Origin: Brachybacterium tyrofermentans | GTDB lineage: Bacteria > Actinomycetota > Actinomycetes > Actinomycetales > Dermabacteraceae | Assembly (NCBI RefSeq): GCF_014897585.1 | Contig: NZ_JABUXW010000010.1 | Span: 1-64,000 of the forward strand | Length of the DNA stretch: 64,000 bases | Direction: 5' to 3' | Shown: positions 31,691 through 41,132 of the stretch, piece by piece | How the letters are laid out: each line of letters opens with the position of its first letter | Numbering within the stretch: position 1 is the stretch's first letter | Notes under the pieces: model-generated | Databases searched by the model: none | Told to the model about the DNA's origin: nothing | What the model saw: only the letters and a program-made list of their open reading frames with translations | Program-made: the position numbers and the translations under genes

Positions 31691-32443
31691 ATGACTGCCC
31701 AGTCCCTCGCCGCACAGCCCTCCCCCGGCGACCCCACCGGCGCGACGTCCACCGCCCCCGCCATCGTCGCCCGCGGGGTCACCCGCACCTACGGCACCGG
31801 TGCCGGCGTCGTCACCGCCCTGGATGCGGTCGATCTCGACGTCGCCCGCGGCGCGTTCACCGCGATCATGGGCCCCTCCGGCTCGGGCAAGTCGACGCTC
31901 CTGCACACGCTGGCGGGGCTCGACGTCGTCGATGGCGGCTCCATCAGCATCGACGGCACCGAGATCACCACACTGGGCGACGACGCCCTCACGAAGCTCC
32001 GCCGCGAACGGATCGGCTTCGTGTTCCAGTCCTTCAACCTGCTGCCGATGCTCAGCGCCGAACAGAACATCCTGCTGCCCCTCGAACTCGCCGGCAAACG
32101 GGTGGACCGTGCCTGGCTGGACACCATCACCTCGGCCTTCGGGATCGGCGACCGCCTCACCCATCTCCCCTCGCAGCTCTCCGGCGGCCAGGTGCAGCGC
32201 GTCGCCATCGCCCGCGCGCTGGTCACGTCCCCCGCCGTGGTCTTCGCCGACGAGCCCACCGGCAACCTCGACTCGCGCACCACCGAGGAAGTCCTGGAGT
32301 TCCTGCGGCTCTCGGTCGACGAGTTCGGCCAGAGCGTCGTGATGGTCACCCATGAGCGGGATGCCGCCGAGCGTGCGGACAGGATCGTCACCCTCGCCGA
32401 CGGTCGGATCGCCAGCGATGAGGACCTGCGGGGGCAGCGCTGA
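31691..32443 (+). CDS. ABC transporter ATP-binding protein (MacB/LolD type)
   Basis: The 250-residue ATPase has Walker A G-P-S-G-S-G-K-S-T at about 61-69, a Q-loop, signature L-S-G-G-Q-V-Q-R near 165 and Walker B V-V-F-A-D-E-P-T. It powers the FtsX-like permease encoded immediately after it (one-base overlap, TGATG). Such pairs act in antimicrobial-peptide export, lipoprotein handling or envelope stress. The 224 bases before it contain no gene and probably hold its promoter. Confidence 0.95.
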   Translation: MTAQSLAAQPSPGDPTGATSTAPAIVARGVTRTYGTGAGVVTALDAVDLDVARGAFTAIMGPSGSGKSTLLHTLAGLDVVDGGSISIDGTEITTLGDDALTKLRRERIGFVFQSFNLLPMLSAEQNILLPLELAGKRVDRAWLDTITSAFGIGDRLTHLPSQLSGGQVQRVAIARALVTSPAVVFADEPTGNLDSRTTEEVLEFLRLSVDEFGQSVVMVTHERDAAERADRIVTLADGRIASDEDLRGQR

Positions 32444-34956
32444 TGGCCCGCCGCGTCCCCGTCAAGCTCACCCCGCTGCGCCGGCATCTCGCAGCCGTCG
32501 TCACCATCGCCCTGTCCTGCGCCTTCGTCGCCGTGATGGTGCTGGCCGGGAACCTCATGCAGGCGTCCCTGCGATCCCAGGCGTCTCAGCAGTACGAGGG
32601 CGCCGATCTCGCGATCGAGCGTCCCATGACCGACGAGCAGTGGTCCTCGCAGACCCCGCCTGCTCCGCCCGAGATCGAGGGGGCCGACGCCGTCTGGCCC
32701 CAGCTGATGGACTACATCCAGCTCGACTCCGCGACCGGTTCCAGTGCCGTCCTCTCGGCCTCGATGCGTCCGCCGGGCGCGTCGGGCCAGGACGGCCTCT
32801 CCGAGGGGACGGCCGCCTCGTCCGCCTCCGAGGTGGTGCTCGACGAGAACGCCGCCGAGGCGCTCGAGGTCGCAGTCGGCGACGCCGTCGTGCTGCCCGC
32901 CGATCATTCGGCCAGCGGCGCGGAGCACCGCTTCACGGTCGTCGGCATCGCCCCGGCCCCCACGGGCGCCGTCTTCGGGGGAACCCCGCAGATCCTGGTC
33001 TCCGAGGCGAACGCCGAGGCGCTGCTCGGGCCGACGGCCGGGGCGATCACCGACCGCTGGCTCGCCAGCGTTCCCGCGGGAACCGATCCTGCGACCGTCG
33101 CGGCACAGGCCGCGGGCGACGGGACCACCGTGCGCACCGTCGACGAGGCCGAGGAGGAGTCCGCCTCGCAGATCATGCGCGGCTTCGGGGCCCTCGCGAT
33201 GATGCTCGCCGTCTTCGTGGTGATCGCCCTGTTCACCAGCGCCGTCGTCATCGCGAACACCTTCGCGGTGACCGTCGCCCAGCGCACCCGCAGCCTCGCG
33301 CTGCTGCGCACCCTCGGCGCGACCCGGTCACAGGTGCGCGGCGTGGTGCTGCGCGAGTCCCTGACCGTCGGAGTGATCGGTGCGGTGCTCGGCATGCTCG
33401 GAGGGCACCTCCTCACGCAGGCCGCGCTCGCCGCCGCCGCGGGGCTCGGATGGCTGGATGGCGTCCTGCTGGTCCCCCTCGGCCTCTGGTCCGTGGCGCT
33501 CCCGGTGCTCGCCGGCGTGGCGATCACGCTCGCGGCGAGCCTCGCCCCGATGCGCTCCGCCACCCGGGTGGCACCGCTGCAGGCGCTGCGCCCGGCTCCG
33601 CCGGTCCTGCGTCGTGGACTCGGGATCCGGGGCATGCTGGGCCTGATCGGTGTCGCGGCAGGCATCGCCATCATGGTGGCGGGCACCGTCCTCGCCGTGA
33701 ACCAGGTCGCCTCGCTCGGGATCCTCCTCGCGCTGGCCGGAGGCGTCATCAGCTTCTCGGGCGTCCTGCTCACGCTGGTCATCATTACCCGCCCGCTGTC
33801 GGCCATCGTCGGCCGGATCATCAGTCGCGTCGGCGGCCTCCCGGCGAGGATCGCGAGCGCGAACGTGGCCCGCAACCCCCGACGCAGCGCCGCCACCATC
33901 GCAGCGCTCCTGATCGGCACCACCTTGATGACCATGATGGCCGTCGGGGCCCGGACCGCCGAGGAGACCCTCACCTCGGAGCTCGACTCCCGCCGCCCGA
34001 TCGACATGGTGGTCTCCGCAGCCGACATGCCGCAGGACGCCGCCGCGCAGATCATGGCGATCCGGGGCATGGACACCGCCATCGCCTCCGCCCGCGGCGA
34101 CATCGAGGTCGGGTCCACGGAGCCGATGACCCTCTACAGCGCCACCCCCGAGACGGTGCGGGAGGTCTCGCATCGACCGGAGATGGCCGACGAGCTCGTG
34201 GACGGTGTGGTGCTCCTGGGGCAGGAACGTGCCGAGAGCTTCGGCGTCACCGACGGCCAGGTGCTGTCGGTCGACGGAGCCGACGGCTCCCCGTACGAGC
34301 TGCGGGTGCAGATCGATGCGAACCTGCAGATGTCCCTCGTGACGCCCTCCACCCTGGAGCAGCTGCACGGGGACGAGACCTCACCGGTGGTGCTCGCCGA
34401 CTTCGCGGACCCGGGCACGCCGGCCCGTGAGGGCGTGGCCGCACTGGACCTCGTCGACGCCGTGAACGAGCAGATCAACGGCAACGGGTACTCGGAGGCA
34501 TCCGCAGATTTCGGAGGCATGGAACGGGAGTCCTACGGGCAGATCCTCACGATCCTGCTCGGCATCACCGTCGGCCTGCTCGCCGTCGCGGTGCTGGTCG
34601 CCCTGGTGGGCGTCGCCAACACGCTGAGCCTCGGGGTCATCGAACGCACCGGGGAGAACGCCCTGCTGCGGGCACTGGGCACCACCCGCGGTCAGATGCG
34701 GGCGATGCTCGGCTGGGAGGGCATGCTGCTCGCGCTGGTCGGAGCGGTGCTCGGCATCGTCCTCGGCAGCGCCTACGGGGTGCTCGGCATCGAGGCGCTG
34801 CTGGGCTCGGCCTATCCGGTCTCGATCACGATCCCGTGGGCGCAGGTGGGCCTGGTGCTGGTGCTGGCCGTCCTCGCGGGAGGACTGGCCTCGGTGCTGC
34901 CGGGACGCACCGCGGCCCGGACGGCTCCCGCCGCTGCACTGGCGGCGAACGAATGA
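32443..34956 (+). CDS. ABC transporter permease, FtsX/MacB family, tandem FtsX domains
   Basis: The 837-residue permease has an N-terminal membrane segment (about 20-40), a large extracytoplasmic domain, an FtsX core with three segments around 245-385, then a second cluster with another extracytoplasmic domain and a C-terminal FtsX core (about 700-835, with L-R-A-L-G-T-T-R-G-Q-M-R). The first core has the same motif (L-R-T-L-G-A-T-R-S-Q-V-R). This double-FtsX layout is usual in actinobacterial peptide-resistance transporters. Partner ATPase upstream. Confidence 0.93.
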   Translation: MARRVPVKLTPLRRHLAAVVTIALSCAFVAVMVLAGNLMQASLRSQASQQYEGADLAIERPMTDEQWSSQTPPAPPEIEGADAVWPQLMDYIQLDSATGSSAVLSASMRPPGASGQDGLSEGTAASSASEVVLDENAAEALEVAVGDAVVLPADHSASGAEHRFTVVGIAPAPTGAVFGGTPQILVSEANAEALLGPTAGAITDRWLASVPAGTDPATVAAQAAGDGTTVRTVDEAEEESASQIMRGFGALAMMLAVFVVIALFTSAVVIANTFAVTVAQRTRSLALLRTLGATRSQVRGVVLRESLTVGVIGAVLGMLGGHLLTQAALAAAAGLGWLDGVLLVPLGLWSVALPVLAGVAITLAASLAPMRSATRVAPLQALRPAPPVLRRGLGIRGMLGLIGVAAGIAIMVAGTVLAVNQVASLGILLALAGGVISFSGVLLTLVIITRPLSAIVGRIISRVGGLPARIASANVARNPRRSAATIAALLIGTTLMTMMAVGARTAEETLTSELDSRRPIDMVVSAADMPQDAAAQIMAIRGMDTAIASARGDIEVGSTEPMTLYSATPETVREVSHRPEMADELVDGVVLLGQERAESFGVTDGQVLSVDGADGSPYELRVQIDANLQMSLVTPSTLEQLHGDETSPVVLADFADPGTPAREGVAALDLVDAVNEQINGNGYSEASADFGGMERESYGQILTILLGITVGLLAVAVLVALVGVANTLSLGVIERTGENALLRALGTTRGQMRAMLGWEGMLLALVGAVLGIVLGSAYGVLGIEALLGSAYPVSITIPWAQVGLVLVLAVLAGGLASVLPGRTAARTAPAAALAANE

Positions 34957-34995
34957 GGGCCTGAACCCGCCCGCCCCACGCGGTGGTGCGCCGGA

Positions 34996-35034
34996 CGGGG
35001 CCTGGGACCCGCACTCTGCTGGCCCCAGGCCCCG
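34996..35034. terminator. Hairpin between convergent genes (permease and membrane protein)
   Basis: Perfect 11-bp stem CGGGGCCTGGG (34996-35006) and CCCAGGCCCCG (35024-35034) with a 17-base loop, 40 bases after the permease stop. No T-tract, as is common in high-GC actinobacteria. It may act in both directions. Confidence 0.6.
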
Positions 35035-35070
35035 GAACGCGGAACGCCGTCATCGACACCGGTACCGGAC

Positions 35071-35095
35071 CTGGCCCTGGCCCTGGCCCTGGCCC
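35071..35095. repeat. Hexanucleotide tandem repeat (CTGGCC)n
   Basis: Four copies of CTGGCC followed by one extra C, in the gap between the convergent permease and membrane-protein genes. Short repeats of this kind can vary in number. Confidence 0.7.
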
Positions 35096-35106
35096 AGGCT
35101 GGAGGG

Positions 35107-35562
35107 TCAGCTCCGGCGCACGCTCTCGGGCAGGGGCGTGGAACGCACCAGGCGCAGGAGGAGGAGGAACAGCACGACGGCGAGGACCAGGGCGAGCGCG
35201 CCCTGCCAGTACAGCGTTCCGCGGAGCATGTTCACGCCCACGAGTGCCTGGAACAGCTGCCAGGTGATGCCATAGCCCAGACCGAAACGGCCTCTCACCA
35301 GGATCGACCGCGCCGCCAAGGCAGCTCCCAGGGCGAAGACGAGCAGGAAGATCCCCAGACCGGTCAGGAGCTTGGAGGGGATCTCCCCCGCCGGGACCAG
35401 CAGGAAGCAGTAGGTGGCGGCGGCAGCCAGCATGAGGGCTTCGACGCCGAGCAGCGCGGCGACCGTCGGACGGGTGCGCGGGCCGGGATCGTCGGCATCC
35501 GCCGGTCGCTCACCGGCGCGTCGGGACGCGCCGGATCCAGGAGTCTGGGAATCGATGGGCAT
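35107..35562 (-). CDS. Small integral membrane protein
   Basis: The 151-residue protein has a disordered, proline/acid-rich first 35 residues and four hydrophobic segments (about 40-60, 65-92, 100-122, 126-145). ATG 35562 is used because the stretch further upstream, open to 35745, has an arginine-rich composition like non-coding frame. It resembles small actinobacterial membrane proteins of unknown role. It is divergent from whiB1. Confidence 0.7.
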   Translation of the reverse strand: MPIDSQTPGSGASRRAGERPADADDPGPRTRPTVAALLGVEALMLAAAATYCFLLVPAGEIPSKLLTGLGIFLLVFALGAALAARSILVRGRFGLGYGITWQLFQALVGVNMLRGTLYWQGALALVLAVVLFLLLLRLVRSTPLPESVRRS

Positions 35563-35955
35563 GGAGGAACTGTATCCGGGCAGACCGTCGGGACCCGCCC
35601 TCGGCGCAGGCCCGACGACGACCCGAAGCCAGCCCGACGCCAGCCTGACGCCGAGCTGGAGCACACCCCAAGCACTCCGCGAGCGCTTTCGCAACGCCTG
35701 AGTGCGGGGCATCACGCCCCTGCGGACCCGTGTGGGAAGTGCCACCCAGGTCGGGCACGCAAGCCCTTGTCGAGGCCGCGACCGGCCCAGAGAATGGAAG
35801 TCGGCTCGTCCACGACGCCGCGCTCCGCAGCAGCATCAGCCGCCCTCGGAGCCGCGCCCCAGAGCCGGAGACCCGAGAACGCCCCACCCGGAGCGACCCT
35901 CGCCGCGTCGCGCCCCGAGGGGTGAGGCGTGGCGTTCTGGAAAGAGAGAGTGACG
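35563..35955. promoter_or_regulatory. Divergent intergenic region before whiB1
   Basis: This 393-base stretch between the membrane-protein gene and whiB1 contains no frame that looks coding. whiB genes usually have long regulated upstream regions, so promoters for both directions are expected here. I did not find clear boxes. Confidence 0.4.
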
Positions 35956-36204
35956 ATGGACTGGCGCCACCGTGCCGAGTGCCTCAACCATGATCCCGAG
36001 CTGTTCTTCCCGATTGGGAACACCGGCCCGGCGATCACCCAGATTCAGGAGGCGAAGGCGGTGTGCCAGCGGTGCGACGTCATGACCGCCTGTCTCAAGT
36101 TCGCTCTCGAGTCCGGTCAGGACTCCGGTGTCTGGGGAGGCCTGTCCGAGGACGAGCGCCGCTCCCTCAAGCGCCGCAACGCCCGCGCCCGCCGCGCGAG
36201 CTGA
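35956..36204 (+). CDS. whiB1: WhiB1-type iron-sulfur transcription factor
   Basis: The 82-residue protein carries the four cluster-binding cysteines (Cys9, Cys37, Cys40, Cys46), the G-V-W-G-G turn and a basic tail, and starts M-D-W-R-H as WhiB1 proteins do. WhiB1 holds a nitric-oxide-sensitive [4Fe-4S] cluster and binds the primary sigma factor; it is essential in mycobacteria. The neighbour across a terminator is a PdtaS-like kinase, the same adjacency as whiB1-pdtaS in Mycobacterium tuberculosis, which supports the assignment. Confidence 0.94.
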   Translation: MDWRHRAECLNHDPELFFPIGNTGPAITQIQEAKAVCQRCDVMTACLKFALESGQDSGVWGGLSEDERRSLKRRNARARRAS

Positions 36205-36211
36205 CCGCTTC

Positions 36212-36246
36212 GTCCTGCGGCGCGACCTTGCTCGGCGCCGCAGGAC
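36212..36246. terminator. Hairpin between whiB1 and pdtaS
   Basis: Perfect 12-bp stem GTCCTGCGGCGC (36212-36223) and GCGCCGCAGGAC (36235-36246) with an 11-base loop, 7 bases after the whiB1 stop. Convergent genes on both sides make it a likely bidirectional terminator. Confidence 0.8.
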
Positions 36247-36328
36247 ACTCCAGCGCCGCGGGACACCCCCGCGCCGAAGCACACCCCGGTGGAGACTCCG
36301 ACGCGAGTCCTGCCTGCAGCTGACCCGA

Positions 36329-37819
36329 TCAGAGGCTGAGCGGGTCCAGGTAGACGTCGACGACAGCGCACGTACCGCCCCCCGGGCGGACCTGCCAGGT
36401 CAGCGTCCCGCCCAGCTGACCCTGCACGAGGGTGATCGCGATGTTCGTGCCCAGCCCCGTGGGCTTGGCCGCTCCCATCCCGTCGCCATCGTCCTCGATG
36501 TTGATCACGAGATGGGACCCCACGCGCTCGCTGCGCACCGTGAGCGTTCCGCCGGTCTCCGAGAGCCCGTGCTCGACCGCGTTCGTGGCGAGCTCCGTGA
36601 CCACCAGGGCCAATGGTGTCGCCTCCTCCGCACGGATCGAGCCGACCCGACCGATCTTCTCGGTGTGCACCTCGACCTGGGTCTCGGTGAGACGCGGCGC
36701 CCCCGCCCTGTGCACCGTGGCACTGGCGGCATCGACGGCGAGCCGCAGGCAGCGATCGATCACCTCATCGAAGTGGACCGCCTCCTCCGATCCCTGCAGC
36801 AGGGACTCGTGGACCAGGGCGATGGTCGAGACCCGGCGCATCGCCTCGCTGAGCGCCTCACGCGCTTCATCGGACTTCATCCGACGCGACTGCATGCGCA
36901 GCAGCGCGGCGACCGTCTGCAGGTTGTTCTTCACCCGGTGGTGGACCTCGCGGATGGTCGCGTCCTTGGTGATCAGCTCCCGTTCGCGGCGGCGCAGCTC
37001 GGTCACATCGCGCACCAGGATCACGGCACCGGTGCGCACGCCGCGCTCTGTGAAGGGGACGGCGCGCAAGGACAGCGTCCCTCCCCGTGCCTGCATGTCC
37101 GAGCGCCAGGCCGCGCGACCCATCAGCACCAGGGGCAGGGACTCGTCCACGGGCGATCGGGACTGCAGCACGTCCGTGGACAGCTCGGCCAGGGTGATTC
37201 CCTCCATCGCGCCGTCGATGCCGAATCGGTGGAAAGCGGAGAGCGCATTGGGAGAGGCCCAGCGGACCACGCCGTTGGCGTCGAGCTGCACGACGCCGTC
37301 GCCGACGCGCGGCGCACCGCGTCGCGGCGGGATCGGGGCCCCCTCGATGGGGAACGCCCCGGATTCGAGCATCCGCAGCAGGCGGCGCCCGAGCTCGTGC
37401 TGGTGCACCTCGTTCGCCGAGCGGGAACCGTCGCTGAGGGGACTCTCCGCGGCGAGCACCGCCAGCGTTCGCCCGTCCTTGCGCACAGGGACCAGCAGGC
37501 CGGTGGCCTCGCGGCCCTCGCGCTCGATGGGCTCGGGCTCCCTGGTGGGCTCGGCGCCGGCGAGAAGGGACGGGATCGAGGATTCCTGCTCGTCCGTGAT
37601 CACGATCCCTACGGGGTCCTCGTAGTAGACGGTCGAACCGGTCGCTGGCCGGCAGTGGGCGACGGCGTGAGCACCCTCCACCCCCTGGATCCAGAGCACG
37701 AGGTCGGCGCGGAGGAGGTCGGAGACGAGGTTCCAGTCCCCGACGAGATGCTGCAACCAGTCGGCCTCCTTCTCGGAGAGTCCACGGTTGTCGGAGAGGA
37801 ACTTGGACAGGCTCGGCAT
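36329..37819 (-). CDS. pdtaS: PdtaS-type sensor histidine kinase
   Basis: The 496-residue soluble kinase has an N-terminal GAF domain (about 1-150), a PAS domain (about 175-285), the HisKA_2 dimerisation domain with phospho-acceptor in H-H-R-V-K-N-N-L-Q near residue 305 and an HATPase domain (E-L-A-T-N-A-V-E-H-G). PdtaS phosphorylates PdtaR, an ANTAR antiterminator that acts on RNA; no pdtaR is in the window. ATG 37819 is chosen; the frame upstream is not protein-like. It faces whiB1 as in mycobacteria. Confidence 0.93.
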   Translation of the reverse strand: MPSLSKFLSDNRGLSEKEADWLQHLVGDWNLVSDLLRADLVLWIQGVEGAHAVAHCRPATGSTVYYEDPVGIVITDEQESSIPSLLAGAEPTREPEPIEREGREATGLLVPVRKDGRTLAVLAAESPLSDGSRSANEVHQHELGRRLLRMLESGAFPIEGAPIPPRRGAPRVGDGVVQLDANGVVRWASPNALSAFHRFGIDGAMEGITLAELSTDVLQSRSPVDESLPLVLMGRAAWRSDMQARGGTLSLRAVPFTERGVRTGAVILVRDVTELRRRERELITKDATIREVHHRVKNNLQTVAALLRMQSRRMKSDEAREALSEAMRRVSTIALVHESLLQGSEEAVHFDEVIDRCLRLAVDAASATVHRAGAPRLTETQVEVHTEKIGRVGSIRAEEATPLALVVTELATNAVEHGLSETGGTLTVRSERVGSHLVINIEDDGDGMGAAKPTGLGTNIAITLVQGQLGGTLTWQVRPGGGTCAVVDVYLDPLSL

Positions 37820-37918
37820 GGGATCAGGATAGTGGCCAGGACGAGGGACGAGCACGTCGTGCCCACGGGCGCTCCTGACATAGGCTGAGACCGACCGATC
37901 CACCGGGGAGGACGAGGA

Positions 37919-38425
37919 ATGAAGCTTCGCGAGACGTTGAACCTGCCGCTGTCCGCGCGCACCGCTGCCACGATGTACGCCGACGAGGAGTACACCGCGA
38001 TCCGCAAGGAGACGCTCGGAGCCAAGAGCGCCGCCGCGACGGTCGAAGGGGATCCGATCGGAGCCTTCACCGTGCGCACCGAGCTCGCGATGCCCACGGA
38101 CAAGGTTCCGGACATCGTGCGCCCGTTCGTCGGATCCTCGGTGACGATCCGCGAGGAGCAGTCCTGGTCCGCGCCGGAACCGGACGGCAGCCGCACAGGC
38201 ACCATGACGCTCGAGGTGGTCGGCACCCCCGCAGGGATGAAGGCCTCGCTGCGGCTCGCCCCCACGGGCGAGCTGACCAGCAGCGTCGACATCGACGGCG
38301 ATCTGGTGGCCAAGATCCCGCTGCTCGGCTCCAAGCTCGAGAAGGCGGCTCTCCCCTACGTCTCGAAGGTGCTGCGCGCCGAGGAGAAGTCCGCCAAGAA
38401 GTACCAGGATCGCGCCAGCAGCTGA
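37919..38425 (+). CDS. DUF2505 family protein
   Basis: The 168-residue protein resembles the actinobacterial DUF2505 family, related in fold to START/SRPBCC lipid-binding proteins: a small helical start, long alternating beta strands (R-T-G-T-M-T-L-E-V-V) and a C-terminal helix with K-I-P-L-L-G-S-K-L-E. It has no signal peptide. Function unknown. It starts at ATG 37919 after a G-A-G-G-A-like site. Confidence 0.8.
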   Translation: MKLRETLNLPLSARTAATMYADEEYTAIRKETLGAKSAAATVEGDPIGAFTVRTELAMPTDKVPDIVRPFVGSSVTIREEQSWSAPEPDGSRTGTMTLEVVGTPAGMKASLRLAPTGELTSSVDIDGDLVAKIPLLGSKLEKAALPYVSKVLRAEEKSAKKYQDRASS

Positions 38426-38439
38426 TCCGCGCTCGCACT

Positions 38440-38466
38440 CCGACGGGCGTCACGGGCGCCCGTCGG
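38440..38466. terminator. Hairpin between convergent genes (DUF2505 and DUF6912-like)
   Basis: Perfect 10-bp stem CCGACGGGCG (38440-38449) and CGCCCGTCGG (38457-38466), 7-base loop, 15 bases after the DUF2505 stop. Confidence 0.7.
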
Positions 38467-38530
38467 GACCTGCCTGGCCTGCGGTCTCTCGCCGGAGATG
38501 CCCGCGTCCAGGCCGGAGATTCCTGCGGGT

Positions 38531-39013
38531 TCAGGCCAGGGGGGCGTTCGGGATAGGCGGGACCGCCCCGCTCCCGGCGGAGCCCTCGAGATATGCGAGC
38601 GCGTCAGCTCCCTCGGAGGCGTCGAACCAGAGCAGGGCAGGGTCGGTGTCGTCCTGCTCTGCGGCGGCAGCGTCCAGCTCGGTCACGTGGAAGCTGGCGA
38701 TGCGTGCCCGCGTCGTCCCACGGATCTCGACACCGAACGCACCGCCGTTCTCCTCGGCGGCCGCGACGTCCCCATCGGGGGCATCGGCGGCGATCACGAG
38801 AGCGCGGGCCGTTGCGTCGGCGGAGAGCAGAGCGACGTGCACGGCGTCCTGCATGGCCTCGTACTCGAGATCCTCCTCGTCCTGATCTGGGTTGCCGGTG
38901 CGCGCAGGCCCCGTGACGCCCCAGGCTGCTCGCCCCGCGATCAGCTCGAGCCCCGAGGAGGAGTTCTCCAGGGTGGTCCGGTCCTCGGCGCTCAGCGGCA
39001 GGTAGATCCTCAT
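38531..39013 (-). CDS. Conserved hypothetical protein (DUF6912-like)
   Basis: The 160-residue protein begins M-R-I-Y-L-P-L-S, a start shared by a conserved actinobacterial family, and is acidic with D-A-V-H-V-A-L-L-S-A-D near residue 60. ATG 39013 is used; ATG 39022 three codons upstream is possible. It lies 43 bases before the TadZ-like gene end, on the same strand. Function unknown. Confidence 0.75.
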   Translation of the reverse strand: MRIYLPLSAEDRTTLENSSSGLELIAGRAAWGVTGPARTGNPDQDEEDLEYEAMQDAVHVALLSADATARALVIAADAPDGDVAAAEENGGAFGVEIRGTTRARIASFHVTELDAAAAEQDDTDPALLWFDASEGADALAYLEGSAGSGAVPPIPNAPLA

Positions 39014-39056
39014 GGCCACCATCTTCTCACCCTTGCACCCATCTCCCTCGGCAGCC

Positions 39057-40280
39057 TCACGATTCGGATGTCGCGTCCACGACCACCGGATCGGTCTCCT
39101 TCGCCCCGAGGATCGCCTCGGAGGCTGCGATATCGCGCAGCGCTCTGCGGAGAGCCGAACGGGGCGCGGACTCCGAGAGCAGGGCGCCATCCCATGCCGC
39201 GGTCCGGCAGGCGATGGGATCGTCCGGGAGCAGGTGCACCGAGGCGACCTGCATCCGGGACGTGATCAGGTCCCGCACCCGATCGCCGGGGATCGGCGAG
39301 CCGACCCTGTTGACGATGACATGGAGTTCGTGGACCCCGAGCTCCTCGAGCCGGGAGTGGTCCCGCAGCAGACGGGTGATGCTGACGGGGTCGGCGGCGA
39401 CCACGGCGATCACGACATCGGCGCTCTCCAGGGCGCTGATCGTCGCGGCATTCCGCTGCGGCGCAGCGGTGTCGTAGCTGAGCTCCTCGTCCTCCTCGAG
39501 CACCGGTCCGACATCGGCGACGACGAGGTCGCCACGACGTGCCAGCGCCTGCCAGAGGCCATCCATCGAGGTGCGACGCACCTCGGACCAGCGAGCGGGG
39601 ACCCCGATCCCGCTCAGCAGTCGGAGCCCCGGCTGAGCGCTGGGGAGCAGCGCCTCGAGCGATTCCGCGTCGAGCGTGTCCCGGTCGTGCGCTCGGCAGG
39701 CCGCCACCAGTCCCGGAGTCTCGTCCAGCACCCCGAGCATCTGGCTCTGCGCCGGACCATAGGTATCGGCGTCCACCAGGACGGTCTGCTCTCCGGCCAG
39801 CACAGCCTCTGCTGCCAGGTTCACCGCGATCGTCGACCGCCCGGGAGCACCTCCGGGGCCCCAGACGACGACGAGGCGGCCCGCCTCGTCAGGGCCATCG
39901 ATCGCCGGCTCCTGCACCCAGGCTTCCTCGCGCTCCGTCGGCGCGACGGCGGCGTCGAGCACGGCGAGGATCTCGGCGATGGGCGCGGAGGACGGGAGCA
40001 GGTGACGCAGGCCCAGCGACGTCTGGTCCGGCGCCTCCTCGGAACGCAGCCCCACCACGGCTGCTCCACGCATCAGCGTCGCCAAAGGATCTCGCCCCAG
40101 ACCACGGACCGAGACATCGATCAGGACGACGTCCCCGACGCCGGCGGCGACCACGGCCATCGTCTCGGCGAGATCCGCGCATCGACGCACCACTCTGGCC
40201 GTGCCGCTCTTCTCCTGGGCCAGGTCATGCACGATGCGCACCTCGTCACTCCCGGAGGCGCACAGGACGACATCGATCAC
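39057..40280 (-). CDS. TadZ/CpaE/Ssd-like P-loop ATPase
   Basis: The 407-residue protein has a receiver-like N-terminal domain (about 1-115, lacking a clear phosphorylation site) and a ParA/MinD-type ATPase domain with a deviant Walker A G-P-G-G-A-P-G-R-S-T at about 141-150 and the D-A-D and D-V-G-P motifs. TadZ/CpaE proteins place Tad pili at the cell pole; related Ssd proteins affect septum placement. It overlaps the SAF-domain gene by 4 bases. Other tad genes lie at 4-6 kb and 26-27 kb, so the pilus genes are split into two clusters. Confidence 0.85.
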   Translation of the reverse strand: MIDVVLCASGSDEVRIVHDLAQEKSGTARVVRRCADLAETMAVVAAGVGDVVLIDVSVRGLGRDPLATLMRGAAVVGLRSEEAPDQTSLGLRHLLPSSAPIAEILAVLDAAVAPTEREEAWVQEPAIDGPDEAGRLVVVWGPGGAPGRSTIAVNLAAEAVLAGEQTVLVDADTYGPAQSQMLGVLDETPGLVAACRAHDRDTLDAESLEALLPSAQPGLRLLSGIGVPARWSEVRRTSMDGLWQALARRGDLVVADVGPVLEEDEELSYDTAAPQRNAATISALESADVVIAVVAADPVSITRLLRDHSRLEELGVHELHVIVNRVGSPIPGDRVRDLITSRMQVASVHLLPDDPIACRTAAWDGALLSESAPRSALRRALRDIAASEAILGAKETDPVVVDATSES

Positions 40281-40897
40281 GGGGCGACCCCATGCGCTCC
40301 GGGCACGCCGATCACGTCCAGGCGCTCATCACGGGAGAGGACCTTCAGCACCGCAGGAAGATCCGCCTGGGGAACCAGCACCTCGACGGCCATGGACCGC
40401 ATTCCCAGCGAACTTCCCTCGTCGATGTTCCGGACGATGCCCGCGGACACCAGCAGCTCGGCGTCGGCGCTGGTGCCGTCGTCAGCCTCAGGACTGGTGT
40501 GCCACAGCTCGACCGTCGCGCCGGGAGCCACGGATTCGGCGACGGTCGCGTCCACCGGGATCACGATCGGCCGCAGCGGGACGTCGGAGGCCTGACCGAC
40601 GGCAGAGAGCGGGATCAGCTCCCCCGCCTGGACGGTTCGAGTGGCCACCGCTCCGGACGGGACGGCGTCGAGGCTTCCGACGTAGAGGCCGTCCTGCTCG
40701 CCCAGTCGCATCTCGACCGTGGCAAGATTCTCGGGCCCGATGACGTCCCCCGGGACGATCGGTGAGCGCGCCACCAGGACCGGCGTGGTCTCTGCCAGGC
40801 GGGAGACCAGCAGCGCCCCCATCAGGACGCTGGCGACGACGAGCACGATGCCCACGATCAGCCGAGGATCCTTCCACCGTGGTCGGCGCAGTCTCAT
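40277..40897 (-). CDS. SAF-domain protein (CpaB/RcpC-like)
   Basis: The 206-residue protein has one membrane anchor (about 13-33) followed by an SAF domain (V-L-V-A-R-S-P-I-V-P-G-D-V-I and T-V-Q-A-G-E-L-I-P-L-S). CpaB/RcpC proteins of this type lie in the envelope part of Tad pilus systems. ATG 40897 gives the typical L-R-R-P-R-W-K-D-P-R-L start. It overlaps the TadZ-like gene (ATGA). The 235-base gap to the divergent HTH gene holds the promoter. Confidence 0.82.
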   Translation of the reverse strand: MRLRRPRWKDPRLIVGIVLVVASVLMGALLVSRLAETTPVLVARSPIVPGDVIGPENLATVEMRLGEQDGLYVGSLDAVPSGAVATRTVQAGELIPLSAVGQASDVPLRPIVIPVDATVAESVAPGATVELWHTSPEADDGTSADAELLVSAGIVRNIDEGSSLGMRSMAVEVLVPQADLPAVLKVLSRDERLDVIGVPGAHGVAP

Positions 40898-41132
40898 CAC
40901 CGGTGCAGCACCCGCCACGTCGTCCTCCAGCTCCCTGCCCGATCCCCGTGACCGAGTTCTGCCAGAGGCTACGGGACGGGGGACTGCGGGGAGGCCCACT
41001 CCGACAATTGTGGAAAACTTCGTCGAAGGAGGCGGCGAGGCTGTTCCTCCACATCGCGCCCCCAGCTGGGCACGGGAGGGTATGAGAGCATCCGTGTCAC
41101 AAGGTTTCTTCCCTGACCGGAAAGGTACGTCG